In this document: positions 1-8,317 of the stretch, in pieces
How the letters are laid out: the number at the start of each line of letters is the position of its first letter
How positions within the stretch are numbered: the first letter of the stretch is position 1
Source: Christiangramia sp.
GTDB lineage: Bacteria > Bacteroidota > Bacteroidia > Flavobacteriales > Flavobacteriaceae
Direction: 5' to 3'
DNA length: 24,228 nucleotides
NCBI GenBank assembly: GCA_024635735.1
Contig: JAGXII010000123.1
Span: 1-24,228 of the forward strand
Notes under the pieces: model-generated
The model's database searches: none
What the model was told of the DNA's origin: nothing
Seen by the model: only the letters and a program-made list of their open reading frames with translations
Position numbers and translations under genes: made by a program

Positions 1-1514
1 GAAATGACGGCGGAATTAATATTTCTTATGACGACGGGGAAACCTGGATAAAAAATAATACACCTTCCGTTGGCCAGTTCTACGCGGTGAATATAGATAA
101 CCAAAAACCTTATCACGTCTATGGAGGTTTACAGGATAACGGCGTGTGGGTAGGACCGCATAATAATGAAGAAAGCCCACGCTGGACTGCTTCCGGAGAT
201 TATAACTTCGAATCCATTATGGGTGGTGACGGCATGCAGGTAGAAATTGACAGTCGAAATCCGGATGTTGTTTATACCGGCTTCCAGTTTGGAAGTTATT
301 TCAGAATAAATCGTGATTCAGGAGAACGTGAATATATTCAGCCTAAACATGAGCTTGGTGAGCGTCCTTACAGGTTCAACTGGCAAACACCTATTCTGCT
401 TTCTCCGCATAATCAGGATATACTTTATTTTGGCGCCAATAAATTATTACGCAGCATGGATCAGGGAAAAACCTGGTCTGCAATTTCTGAAGATCTTACC
501 AAAGGAGGTAAAGAAGGTGATATTCCCTACGGAACACTGGCGACCATCAGTGAATCTCCATTCCAGTTCGGACTCATCTATACCGGAAGTGATGACGGAT
601 TGATCTATGTTACCAAAGATGGAGGAGGAAACTGGACCAATATTACTAATGATTTGCCAAAAGATCGATGGGTTTCGCGGGTAATCGCATCAGAATTTAA
701 AAAAGGAAGGGTGTATGTAACGCTTAATGGCTATCGAAATGATGACTTTAAACCTTATGTATATGTATCTGAAAACTATGGCCAGAGCTGGAAAGACATA
801 AGTTCAAATTTGCCATTATCCCCTGTAAATGTTATTCGGGAAGATCCTAATAATGAGAATGTATTATACCTGGGAACCGATAATGGTCTTTATGTTTCCC
901 TGGATAGCGGTTCGAACTGGCAGGCATTCAACGCAGGATTTCCAAATGTTCCGGTTCATGACCTTCGCGTTCAGAAAAGAGAAAAAGACCTGATCGTTGG
1001 TACGCATGGCCGCTCCATTTATGTTGCCGACATCGCTCCTGTTTCCAACATGAATAAGGACGAAATGGATACTGCATTAACCATTTCTTCAAATGAAGAA
1101 ATACGGTTTTCTTCAAGGTGGGGGAACTCCTATAATAAATGGATGGATCCCTTTGTACCTGAATTGCCTATTACTTTTTATTCGGCTAAAGCAGGAAAAG
1201 CGACCATTACGATAAAATCTGAATCTGGTGTGCAGGTGCAACAATTCCAGGTAGATGCTGATAAAGGCTTTAATTCTACCAATTATGACCTCACAATTAC
1301 AGAAGATGCTTCAAAAAAACTTCAGAAAGAGGATAATAAATTAGATCTGAAAAAAGCGGCTAACGAAAAGTATTATATTCCAAAAGGAAAATACACAATT
1401 AACCTTGAACTCAATGGCAAAAAAGCTGAGACTAAATTTGAAGTAACCGGAAATCAAGACAGGGAGAATCCGGCTCCTGAAGCTCGTAGCGAGCCTGACA
1501 TGGAATTTGATTAA
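1..1514 (+). CDS. VPS10/sortilin-like BNR (YVTN/WD40-like) repeat protein, 5' truncated
   Basis: The reading frame is open from the first bases (codons begin at base 3), so the N-terminal part lies outside the window; the GTG at 87 is internal. The visible part is about 500 residues. Asp-box/BNR repeats of the form S-x-D-x-G-x-x-W recur: SYDDGETW before position 87, then SMDQGKTW, TKDGGGNW, SENYGQSW and SLDSGSNW, as in sialidase-like and sortilin beta-propellers. The motif YGGLQDNGVWVGP and the later THGRSIYVADI are typical of the large (about 1000 aa) secreted or periplasmic BNR proteins of Bacteroidota that databases often call glycosyl hydrolases. After the propeller comes a beta-rich domain (about residues 340-460 counted from base 87) ending in an acidic tail. 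No catalytic role can be assigned. A protein-interaction or peptidase-accessory role is possible but unproven. Confidence 0.8.
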   Translation, partial: NDGGINISYDDGETWIKNNTPSVGQFYAVNIDNQKPYHVYGGLQDNGVWVGPHNNEESPRWTASGDYNFESIMGGDGMQVEIDSRNPDVVYTGFQFGSYFRINRDSGEREYIQPKHELGERPYRFNWQTPILLSPHNQDILYFGANKLLRSMDQGKTWSAISEDLTKGGKEGDIPYGTLATISESPFQFGLIYTGSDDGLIYVTKDGGGNWTNITNDLPKDRWVSRVIASEFKKGRVYVTLNGYRNDDFKPYVYVSENYGQSWKDISSNLPLSPVNVIREDPNNENVLYLGTDNGLYVSLDSGSNWQAFNAGFPNVPVHDLRVQKREKDLIVGTHGRSIYVADIAPVSNMNKDEMDTALTISSNEEIRFSSRWGNSYNKWMDPFVPELPITFYSAKAGKATITIKSESGVQVQQFQVDADKGFNSTNYDLTITEDASKKLQKEDNKLDLKKAANEKYYIPKGKYTINLELNGKKAETKFEVTGNQDRENPAPEARSEPDMEFD

Positions 1515-1561
1515 TAAAAAGGTTTTTATAAAGCCGTTAAAATATTGAAAATTAGATCATT

Positions 1562-2689
1562 TTGAATATCCTTATCGTTCCCGATTCTTTCAAAGAAAGC
1601 CTGTCTGCAAAAAAAGTAGCGGAAGCGATTGCTGCAGGCCTTCTTTCGGATCGGGATGATTTGGAGATAGAGCAACTTCCATTTTCAGATGGTGGCGAAG
1701 GAGCTTTTGATCTGTTAGAGTCCCTTAATCTGGGCAAAACTATAAATGTCGATTGCCAGGATCCTTTGGGCAGAAAACTGAAAGCTCCGTATTTTTTATT
1801 TGAAGATGGTAATAAAGCCTGGATAGAACTTTCGCAAGCTTCGGGACTGATGCTTCTGAAGGAAGAGGAACAAAATCCTTTAAAAACTTCCACTTACGGT
1901 ACCGGACTTCAACTGAAACATGCATTAAATAATGGTGTCCGGGAAATCTTTCTCGGCATTGGCGGAAGCGCGACACACGATGTGGCATCAGGCATATTTT
2001 CAGCTTTGGGAGGCAAATTGTTTGATAAAAACGGGAAAAAACTATCAGCTTCAGGAAATGCCCTTATCAAATGTGCTTCAATTGAAACAGATAAGCTGGA
2101 TCCGGCTTTAAAAAACTGCAAAATAACCGTCGCCTGCGATGTGACTAATCCGCTACTCGGGGAAAATGGGGCAGCGAGAACCTACGCTGCTCAGAAAGGA
2201 GCCAATTTAGAAACCATAGAAAAACTTGAAATAGCCACTGAAAGATTTGCCGGATTACTGGAGCAGGAATTTAACAGAAATATCAGGGAGATTCCCGGTG
2301 GAGGCGCCGCAGGAGGAGTTTCGGCAGGAATGAGGGCCATTGCCGGCACAGATCTTAAACCGGGCTTTGAAATTTTAAGTGAACTGGCAGGGCTGGAAGA
2401 AAAAATCAAAAAAGCAGATTTGATCATTACCGGAGAAGGAAAAACCGATTCGCAAAGCAAACATGGGAAACTTCCTTTTAAGATTGCCGGACTGGCAAAA
2501 AAGTACAACAAGCCTGTATGGCTTTTTGCGGGGAGCATTACTGAAGAACAAGAAGAACTTCACAAGATTGGCTTTACTAAAATGGCCGCTATAAAACCTG
2601 CAAGTATGCCTCTGGAAGAAGCCAAAGCCAGAGCTTTTGAACTCCTCAAAGAAAAAACTACCGCGCTTTTCAAACAAAATCAAATTTAA
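1562..2689 (+). CDS. glycerate kinase (GarK/GlxK family)
   Basis: 375 aa, the usual length for the glycerate kinase family, which phosphorylates D-glycerate with ATP (2-phosphoglycerate in most GarK/GlxK enzymes) and feeds glycolysis. The N-terminus VPDSFKESLSAKKVAEAI and the following PFSDGGEGAFDLL are the family signatures. IGGSATHDVASGI, the glycine-rich PGGGAAGGVSAG and ITGEGKTDSQS further on are also conserved positions. The start is a TTG; no ATG lies in a better place and the family N-terminus begins exactly here. No Shine-Dalgarno sequence is visible, as is common in Bacteroidota. The stop codon at 2687-2689 touches the ATG of the GntP permease, so the two are surely co-transcribed and probably translationally coupled. 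The cytoplasmic kinase plus permease suggests uptake and use of glycerate. Confidence 0.92.
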   Translation: MNILIVPDSFKESLSAKKVAEAIAAGLLSDRDDLEIEQLPFSDGGEGAFDLLESLNLGKTINVDCQDPLGRKLKAPYFLFEDGNKAWIELSQASGLMLLKEEEQNPLKTSTYGTGLQLKHALNNGVREIFLGIGGSATHDVASGIFSALGGKLFDKNGKKLSASGNALIKCASIETDKLDPALKNCKITVACDVTNPLLGENGAARTYAAQKGANLETIEKLEIATERFAGLLEQEFNRNIREIPGGGAAGGVSAGMRAIAGTDLKPGFEILSELAGLEEKIKKADLIITGEGKTDSQSKHGKLPFKIAGLAKKYNKPVWLFAGSITEEQEELHKIGFTKMAAIKPASMPLEEAKARAFELLKEKTTALFKQNQI

Positions 2690-4036
2690 ATGGGCCCAGA
2701 ACTTATATCTATAGCTGGTATCATTATCTGGATCATAATAGGGACCAGCTATCTTAAGTGGCACCCGTTTATCGTATTACTTCTCGCGGCCTTAGGACTG
2801 GCCTTTTTACTGGGAATTCCCGCGACTGAAGTCCCCGGGGTCATCAGCGAGGGATTTGGAAATATGTTCGCCGCTATTGGTTTACTTATTCTATTTGGCT
2901 CCTGGATTGGAGTATCCCTTGAAGCAACAAACGGTACTACTGCTATCGCAAGGGGAATTCTGAAAGGTTTATCACGTCTCCCGATGCAATATGTTTTAGG
3001 CTTTCTGGGATATCTGGTTTCCATCCCGGTTTTTTGTGATGCCGCATTTGTGATACTCGCTCCTATTGCCAAAAAGTTAAGTAGTGGAAACAAAAAATAT
3101 AAAAACGCGCTCGTCGTAGCACTTTCCACAGGCCTGTTTTCATCTCACGTTTTGGTTCCCCCCACACCGGGGCCTCTTGCTGCAGCAGCCAATCTACAAT
3201 TAGAAAATATTTCATTACTGTTGCTTTTTGGTGGTTTACTCGCTTTTCTGCTCATGTTAAGCGGAGCTACTTTCGCGTATTTTATGGCTGGTAAATCTGT
3301 AAATAATTTACCGGTAGACAATCCCGCTCCTGAACAGGAATATGATACAGAAAGATCTCTGCCATCCTTTAAAATTGCGATTTTACCCTTATTTCTTCCA
3401 ATACTTTTAATGGCTCTGAAATCGGTTTACCCTTTATTAATGAGGGATAATAAAAATATCGCATCAGAGATCATCGATTTTCTGGGTTCTCCAACTATCG
3501 CATTATTACTGGGTGCAATAGCCGGATTCTGGATGTGTTATAAGCACAATATTAAGCTTAATAAGGTTATTGAAAAAGGGATTTCACAGGCAGCTCCTAT
3601 TTTACTCATTACTGCCATGGGTGGCGCTCTGGGAAAAATTATAGGCTATGCATCCCTTACGGATAATCTTAGCCTGGATATGTTCCAGAACAGTTGGGGA
3701 CTGGCATTACCCTTTCTGTTGTCGGCATTGTTAAAATCGGCTCAGGGATCTTCAACAGTAGCGATTATTACTGTTTCCTCACTCATGTATCCCCTGCTGG
3801 GAGTATTAGGCCTGGATAGTGAAATGGGAAAAGTATGGGTTATTCTTGCTGTGGGCGCCGGAGCTGTGACAGTCTCACATGCCAATGATTCTTATTTCTG
3901 GATAGTGAGTCAGATGGGAGACCTGCCTGTTAAGCAGGCTTACAAAACCCATACACTGGCAACCCTTGTTCAGGGAATTACGGGGCTGATAATTATCCTG
4001 GCTGGTCACTCCTTATGGAAGGTTTTTTACTCATAG
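2690..4036 (+). CDS. GntP-family gluconate/glycerate permease
   Basis: 448 aa, very hydrophobic, with about 12 or more membrane segments, matching the GntP family of proton-coupled sugar-acid symporters (usually about 440-450 aa). Family hallmarks are FCDAAFVILAP, HVLVPPTPGPLAAA in the first half, and AQGSSTVAIITVSS and VSHANDSYFWIVSQM in the second half. It begins on the base after the stop of the glycerate kinase gene, so the likely substrate is glycerate or a related sugar acid, inferred from context only. Its 3' end overlaps the 3' end of the convergent CbpM-like gene by 10 bp, so no terminator fits between them. Confidence 0.9.
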   Translation: MGPELISIAGIIIWIIIGTSYLKWHPFIVLLLAALGLAFLLGIPATEVPGVISEGFGNMFAAIGLLILFGSWIGVSLEATNGTTAIARGILKGLSRLPMQYVLGFLGYLVSIPVFCDAAFVILAPIAKKLSSGNKKYKNALVVALSTGLFSSHVLVPPTPGPLAAAANLQLENISLLLLFGGLLAFLLMLSGATFAYFMAGKSVNNLPVDNPAPEQEYDTERSLPSFKIAILPLFLPILLMALKSVYPLLMRDNKNIASEIIDFLGSPTIALLLGAIAGFWMCYKHNIKLNKVIEKGISQAAPILLITAMGGALGKIIGYASLTDNLSLDMFQNSWGLALPFLLSALLKSAQGSSTVAIITVSSLMYPLLGVLGLDSEMGKVWVILAVGAGAVTVSHANDSYFWIVSQMGDLPVKQAYKTHTLATLVQGITGLIIILAGHSLWKVFYS

Positions 4037-4317
4037 AGACCAAGACGATTTCTTAGCCGCTGGTTGTCTTCACGCAATTTTTGAATGCGTTGCAAAAGAT
4101 GATGGATAGCTTCGAGGCCTTCTATATTGATTTCAAGATCACGGGAAAGCCGGATCATTTTTTCAAATTCTCCCAGGTTTTCATTCGGAATATACTCAGT
4201 TTCTTCAATTCTCACGACCTCGATAATCCCGGATTCAAATAGAGAACTTACGAACTGTCGCTCCACCTTATAGCGGATACAAATTTCTTCGGCAGGTATT
4301 AAATCTTCTCTGTTCAT
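4027..4317 (-). CDS. cbpM: CbpM-like chaperone modulator (MerR-like helix)
   Basis: 96 aa from the ATG at 4317, close to the length of E. coli CbpM (about 100 aa). An upstream TTG at 4374 would add 19 residues inside the CbpA gene and is unlikely; the family starts near MNREDLIPAEEIC. The N-terminal half resembles a MerR-type winged helix (ICIRYKVERQFVSSLFESGI) and the C-terminal half is a heptad-like helix (LEAIHHLLQRIQKLREDNQR). CbpM proteins bind the J-domain of CbpA and inhibit it. It lies 28 bp downstream of the CbpA-like gene on the same strand, the usual cbpA-cbpM order. The stop overlaps the convergent permease gene by 10 bp. Confidence 0.82.
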   Translation of the reverse strand: MNREDLIPAEEICIRYKVERQFVSSLFESGIIEVVRIEETEYIPNENLGEFEKMIRLSRDLEINIEGLEAIHHLLQRIQKLREDNQRLRNRLGLYE

Positions 4318-4345
4318 CTCTTTTATTTTTTCAAGATCGGTGACT

Positions 4346-5271
4346 TTAAATCCCTGTTTTTTTGAGTTCCTCAAATAGCTCCTTTTGCTTTTCAGTTAAA
4401 TGTTCCGGCACTTTTACAGAATAAGTGATATACAAATCCCCGAACTGATTTGGTTTTTTAAACTTCGGAAAACCTTTTCCTTTTAATTTCACTTTAGCCC
4501 CATTCTGGGTACCAGGCTTAACTTTCAGTTTCGCCTTTCCGTTAAAAGTATTTACATGAATCTCGCCACCAAGAGCTGCCGTACTAAGATCTATTTCTGT
4601 TGTAGCATACAAATTTTCTTTCTCTCTAAGGAAGTTAGTATTATTAAGGATCTTAAAAGTTAGATATAAATCGCCTTTAGGACCGCCCTTGACCCCGGGG
4701 CCTCCATGCCCTGTGATTTTTATCGTTTGCCCGTTCTCAACGCCTGCGGGAATTGTAAGCCTGATATTCTTAGCATTTACTGTAAGTGTATGCTTCTGGC
4801 TGGTATAAATATCACTCAAATTCAGCTGTAACTCTGCATTGTAATCCTGGCCCTTAAAATGGCCTCCACGATGTGAACTCCTTGCTCTGGCTCCTCCTCC
4901 AAACATTTGCTCAAAAAAATCTGAAATGTATCATCATCAAAACTTCCGGAATAAGACCGACCGCTACCGGAATAGCTTTCTCTATATCCTCCTCCAAATC
5001 CACCAGAAGAAGCCTTTTGTTGGCGGGCCTCTTCAAATTGATCTGCATGTTGCCAATCCTTACCGTACTGGTCGTATTTTTTTCTTTTTTCAGGATCGCT
5101 TAATACCTCATTCGCTTCATTGAGTTGCTGAAATCTCAGCTGGGCCTCCTTGTCGTTTGGATTAAGATCAGGGTGATATTTCCTTGCCAGTCGCCTGTAG
5201 GCTTTTTTGATATCTGCCTGGCTGGCAGATTTATCGAGTTCCAGTAATTTGTAATAATCTATAAATTCCAT
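4346..5271 (-). pseudogene. cbpA: CbpA/DnaJ-type co-chaperone, frameshifted (or sequencing error)
   Basis: Two overlapping frames together make one DnaJ-family protein of about 308 aa, the size of E. coli CbpA (306 aa). The first frame (ATG at 5271; a TTG lies one codon upstream) encodes the J-domain with its HPD motif (KYHPDLNPND) and the Gly/Phe-Ser linker. It leaves the family sequence after DDDTF and runs on to a false end. The second frame, from about 4910 down to 4346, carries FEQMFGGG, the substrate-binding beta domains and the C-terminal dimerisation region (LTEKQKELFEELKK). There is no zinc finger, as expected for CbpA. Adding one T to the three-T run at 4924-4926 (A on the plus strand) gives TFSDFFEQMFGG, the classical DnaJ FSDFF motif. 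As sequenced, the product would be a J-domain fragment. The CbpM gene follows 28 bp downstream. Confidence 0.85.
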
Positions 5272-5573
5272 CAATACAAATTTTAAGCTTTAAAGATTCC
5301 TGAACTTTTTTCCTCATTTTTAAGATAAGTAGGGATAATTGAAATTACAAAATTTGAATTTTAAGGTTCGTTAAGCTTTTGCCAAATCACAGAATCCCTA
5401 ATTTTAGAACCTGAGAATGAATATTTTGCAAGCCTTTTAAATTCTAAAATTGAACAAAATATAAAGTACTTTGAATTTGTTCTAAATAGAGGCTAAAAGA
5501 GAGGGTAAAGTTTGTAAGTAATTAATGCAAACAGTACTTTTGTTGTTAAATTTTCACAAAAATCTTCAAACCA
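5272..5573. other. divergent intergenic region between cbpA and sdhC
   Basis: 302 bp of AT-rich DNA separating the minus-strand cbpA-cbpM pair from the plus-strand sdh operon. The only signal I can support is the sdh promoter near the right end. I found no exact TAnnTTTG box for the cbpA side and no ORF or RNA gene. Confidence 0.6.
5511..5542 (+). promoter_or_regulatory. Bacteroidota-type promoter of the sdh operon
   Basis: A TTTG at 5511-5514 (-33 element) and TACTTTTG at 5535-5542, an exact match to the TAnnTTTG -7 element of Bacteroidota sigma factor, are separated by 20 bp. The start of transcription would fall near 5547-5549, leaving a leader of about 25 nt before the sdhC ATG. Confidence 0.6.
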
Positions 5574-6236
5574 ATGGGTGGATTCCTTAAATCTTCAATA
5601 GCAAGAAAATTTGCTATGGCCTTATCGGAACTTTTTTTGGTCTTCTTTTTACTTCAACACTTTACTATAAATTTCACTTCCGTCTTTGGCCCGGGCTTAT
5701 TTAATCAATGGTCCCACTTTATGGGAACCAACTTTTTCGTTCAGTTTTTGCTTCAGCCTGTTTTAATACTGGGCGTGGTATTCCATTTTATTATGGGATT
5801 TGTACTCGAATATAACAACCGCCAGGCAAGACCAGTGAAATACAAAAAATTTAATGGAAGCGCTAATACTACCTGGATGTCAAGAAATATGATCTGGACA
5901 GGACTTGTAGTACTGGCTTTTCTAGGGCTTCATTTTTATGACTTCTGGTTTCCAGAAATCGCCCATAAGTACATGGAAGTAAATCCGGATGATCCTTCAA
6001 GATATTATCCGGAACTGGTTGCGAAATTCCAGGATCCATGGAGGGTAATCCTTTATGTGATCTCTTTCGTATTCCTGAGCCTTCACCTGCTTCACGGATT
6101 TTCTTCCTCTTTCCAGTCGGTGGGATGGCATAGCAAAAACAAGGAAGGTATAAGAAAAAGCACTGTTGCCTTTTCTATCATCATCCCCCTTGGTTTTATT
6201 TTTATTGCCCTTTTTCATTACATTAATAACGTTTAA
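5574..6236 (+). CDS. sdhC: succinate dehydrogenase cytochrome b subunit (b558 family)
   Basis: 220 aa with five hydrophobic segments, matching the single-subunit di-heme membrane anchor of type B complex II (Wolinella FrdC, Bacillus SdhC), which passes electrons from the flavoprotein and iron-sulfur subunits to menaquinone. Candidate heme-ligating histidines sit in membrane segments at H29 (LLQHF), H71 (GVVFHF), H120 (FLGLHF) and H171 or H174 (LSLHLLHG). The family motif VLEYNNRQARPVKY follows the second helix. It is the first gene of sdhCAB, 12 bp before sdhA, and is preceded by a good promoter at 5511-5542. Confidence 0.93.
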   Translation: MGGFLKSSIARKFAMALSELFLVFFLLQHFTINFTSVFGPGLFNQWSHFMGTNFFVQFLLQPVLILGVVFHFIMGFVLEYNNRQARPVKYKKFNGSANTTWMSRNMIWTGLVVLAFLGLHFYDFWFPEIAHKYMEVNPDDPSRYYPELVAKFQDPWRVILYVISFVFLSLHLLHGFSSSFQSVGWHSKNKEGIRKSTVAFSIIIPLGFIFIALFHYINNV

Positions 6237-6248
6237 TAGGAAAGATTT

Positions 6249-8252
6249 ATGTCAGTTTTAGATTCAAAAATACCGGAAGGCCCTTTAGCCGAAAAGTGGA
6301 CCAACCATAAGAATAACATTAACCTGGTTAACCCTGCGAATAAACGTAATATTGATATTATTGTAATTGGAACGGGACTTGCCGGAGGTAGCGCGGCAGC
6401 TACTCTTGCAGAACTGGGATATAACGTAAAAACATTCTGCTATCAGGATTCCCCCAGACGTGCGCACTCTATCGCGGCACAGGGAGGTATCAACGCATCA
6501 AAGAACTATCAGGGAGATGGTGATTCAGATTACCGTCTTTTTTATGACACCGTAAAAGGTGGAGATTATCGTTCACGTGAGGGCAACGTTTATCGCCTGG
6601 CTGAAGTTTCAGGAAATATTATCGACCAGTGCGTGGCACAGGGAGTACCTTTTGCTCGTGAATATGGTGGATATCTGGACAACCGTTCTTTTGGTGGAGT
6701 ACTTGTTTCAAGGACTTTCTATGCTAAAGGACAAACCGGGCAACAGCTTCTTTTGGGAGCTTATGCTGCCATGAACCGCCAGATCAATCGTGGAAAGATC
6801 AAAGCTTACAACCGCCATGAAATGATGGATGTAGTATTGGTTGGCGGTAAAGCACGTGGAATTATTGCCAGAAATATGGTAACCGGAGAGATCGAAAGAC
6901 ATTCCGGCCATGCTGTTGTATTGGCATCAGGAGGTTACGGTAACGTATTTTACCTATCTACCAACGCAATGGGAAGTAACGTTATGGCTGCCTGGAGAGC
7001 GCACAGAAGAGGCGCTTATTTCGCAAACCCATGTTACACCCAAATTCACCCAACCTGTATTCCGGTTTCTGGAGACCATCAGTCTAAGCTAACTCTTATG
7101 TCTGAGTCTTTACGTAATGACGGAAGAATCTGGGTTCCGAAGAAAAAAGAAGATGCCGAAAAAATTAGTAAAGGTGAATTAAAACCTACTCAGTTAAAAG
7201 AAGAAGACAGAGATTATTACCTGGAGAGAAGGTATCCTGCATTTGGTAACCTTGTACCTCGTGACGTAGCTTCCAGAGCAGCAAAAGAACGTTGCGATGC
7301 CGGGTTTGGAGTTAACAAAACAGGACAGGCTGTTTTCCTTGATTTTGGAAGTGCTTTCGAAAGATATGGAAAAGAAAAAGCCTATACTTCCGGGCATAAA
7401 GATCCATCCAAAGAGGAGATCTTAAAACTTGGAAAAGAAGTGGTGGAAGCCAAATATGGTAACCTCTTCCAGATGTACGAAAAAATTACAGCTCAAAATC
7501 CATACGAAACCCCAATGATGATCTATCCTGCGGTTCACTATACCATGGGAGGGCTTTGGGTAGATTATAACCTTCAAACTACTATTCCAGGATGTTATTC
7601 TGCCGGTGAAGCTAATTTCTCTGATCACGGAGCAAACAGGCTTGGAGCCTCTGCCCTGATGCAGGGTCTTGCAGACGGTTATTTTGTATTGCCTTATACT
7701 ATTGGAGACTATTTATCCAAGGATATTAGAACAGGAGCCATCCCGACAGATTCTCCTGAGTTTGATGCTGCCGAAAAAGATGTTACCGACAGAATTAATA
7801 AACTGATGAATGCCGGCGGAAATCACTCGGTAGATACTTATCACAAGAAACTAGGTAAGATCATGTGGGACAAATGTGGTATGTCCCGTAATGCTGAAGG
7901 TCTCAAAGAAGCTATAAAAGAAATCGCTGAGCTAAGAGAAGATTTCTGGAAAAACGTAAAAGTTCCCGGAACTGCCGACTCTAAGAATGCCGAGCTTGAA
8001 AAAGCAGGCCGTGTGGCTGATTTCCTTGAACTGGGAGAACTTTTCGCAAAAGACGCGCTTCACCGGGAAGAATCCTGTGGAGGTCACTTCCGCGAAGAGT
8101 ATCAAACCGAAGAAGGTGAAGCTCTTAGAGATGATGAAAACTTTAAATATGTAGCTGCGTGGGAATTCGCTGGAAATCCTTCAGATGCTATCCTTCATAA
8201 AGAAGACCTTGTATTTAAGAATATTGAATTGAAAACTAGAAGTTATAAATAG
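6249..8252 (+). CDS. sdhA: succinate dehydrogenase/fumarate reductase flavoprotein subunit
   Basis: 667 aa, the long form usual for type B enzymes of Bacteroidota. It oxidises succinate to fumarate in the TCA cycle on the cytoplasmic face of the inner membrane. The dinucleotide-binding motif GTGLAGGSAA is at residues 41-50. RAHSIAAQGGINA holds His73, the expected site of covalent FAD attachment. Further conserved parts are QIHPTCIPVSG, the substrate-binding HYTMGGLWVD with GANRLGASALMQGLADGYF, and the C-terminal HREESCGGHFREEYQ. It lies between sdhC and sdhB in the same operon; a 65-bp gap before sdhB contains an inverted repeat. Confidence 0.96.
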   Translation: MSVLDSKIPEGPLAEKWTNHKNNINLVNPANKRNIDIIVIGTGLAGGSAAATLAELGYNVKTFCYQDSPRRAHSIAAQGGINASKNYQGDGDSDYRLFYDTVKGGDYRSREGNVYRLAEVSGNIIDQCVAQGVPFAREYGGYLDNRSFGGVLVSRTFYAKGQTGQQLLLGAYAAMNRQINRGKIKAYNRHEMMDVVLVGGKARGIIARNMVTGEIERHSGHAVVLASGGYGNVFYLSTNAMGSNVMAAWRAHRRGAYFANPCYTQIHPTCIPVSGDHQSKLTLMSESLRNDGRIWVPKKKEDAEKISKGELKPTQLKEEDRDYYLERRYPAFGNLVPRDVASRAAKERCDAGFGVNKTGQAVFLDFGSAFERYGKEKAYTSGHKDPSKEEILKLGKEVVEAKYGNLFQMYEKITAQNPYETPMMIYPAVHYTMGGLWVDYNLQTTIPGCYSAGEANFSDHGANRLGASALMQGLADGYFVLPYTIGDYLSKDIRTGAIPTDSPEFDAAEKDVTDRINKLMNAGGNHSVDTYHKKLGKIMWDKCGMSRNAEGLKEAIKEIAELREDFWKNVKVPGTADSKNAELEKAGRVADFLELGELFAKDALHREESCGGHFREEYQTEEGEALRDDENFKYVAAWEFAGNPSDAILHKEDLVFKNIELKTRSYK

Positions 8253-8261
8253 AATATTAAT

Positions 8262-8292
8262 TTGAGAATTCGGGAATGAATTAAGTTCTCAA
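8262..8292 (+). repeat. inverted repeat in the sdhA-sdhB intergenic gap
   Basis: TTGAGAA at 8262-8268 and TTCTCAA at 8286-8292 form a perfect 7-bp stem with a 17-nt loop. It sits in the 65-bp gap between sdhA and sdhB and has no T tract after it, so an mRNA-processing or attenuation element is more likely than a terminator. Chance cannot be excluded. Confidence 0.35.
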
Positions 8293-8317
8293 GTTTTCAA
8301 ATCTTCAAATAGACATT

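Noticed and set aside
87..89. GTG at 87 as start of the BNR-repeat gene
   Set aside because: The frame is open to the window edge and encodes another Asp-box (SYDDGETW) upstream, so the start is outside the window.
4318..4374. Longer CbpM start at a TTG (4374)
   Set aside because: It would overlap the CbpA gene by 29 bp; the ATG at 4317 fits the family start and length.
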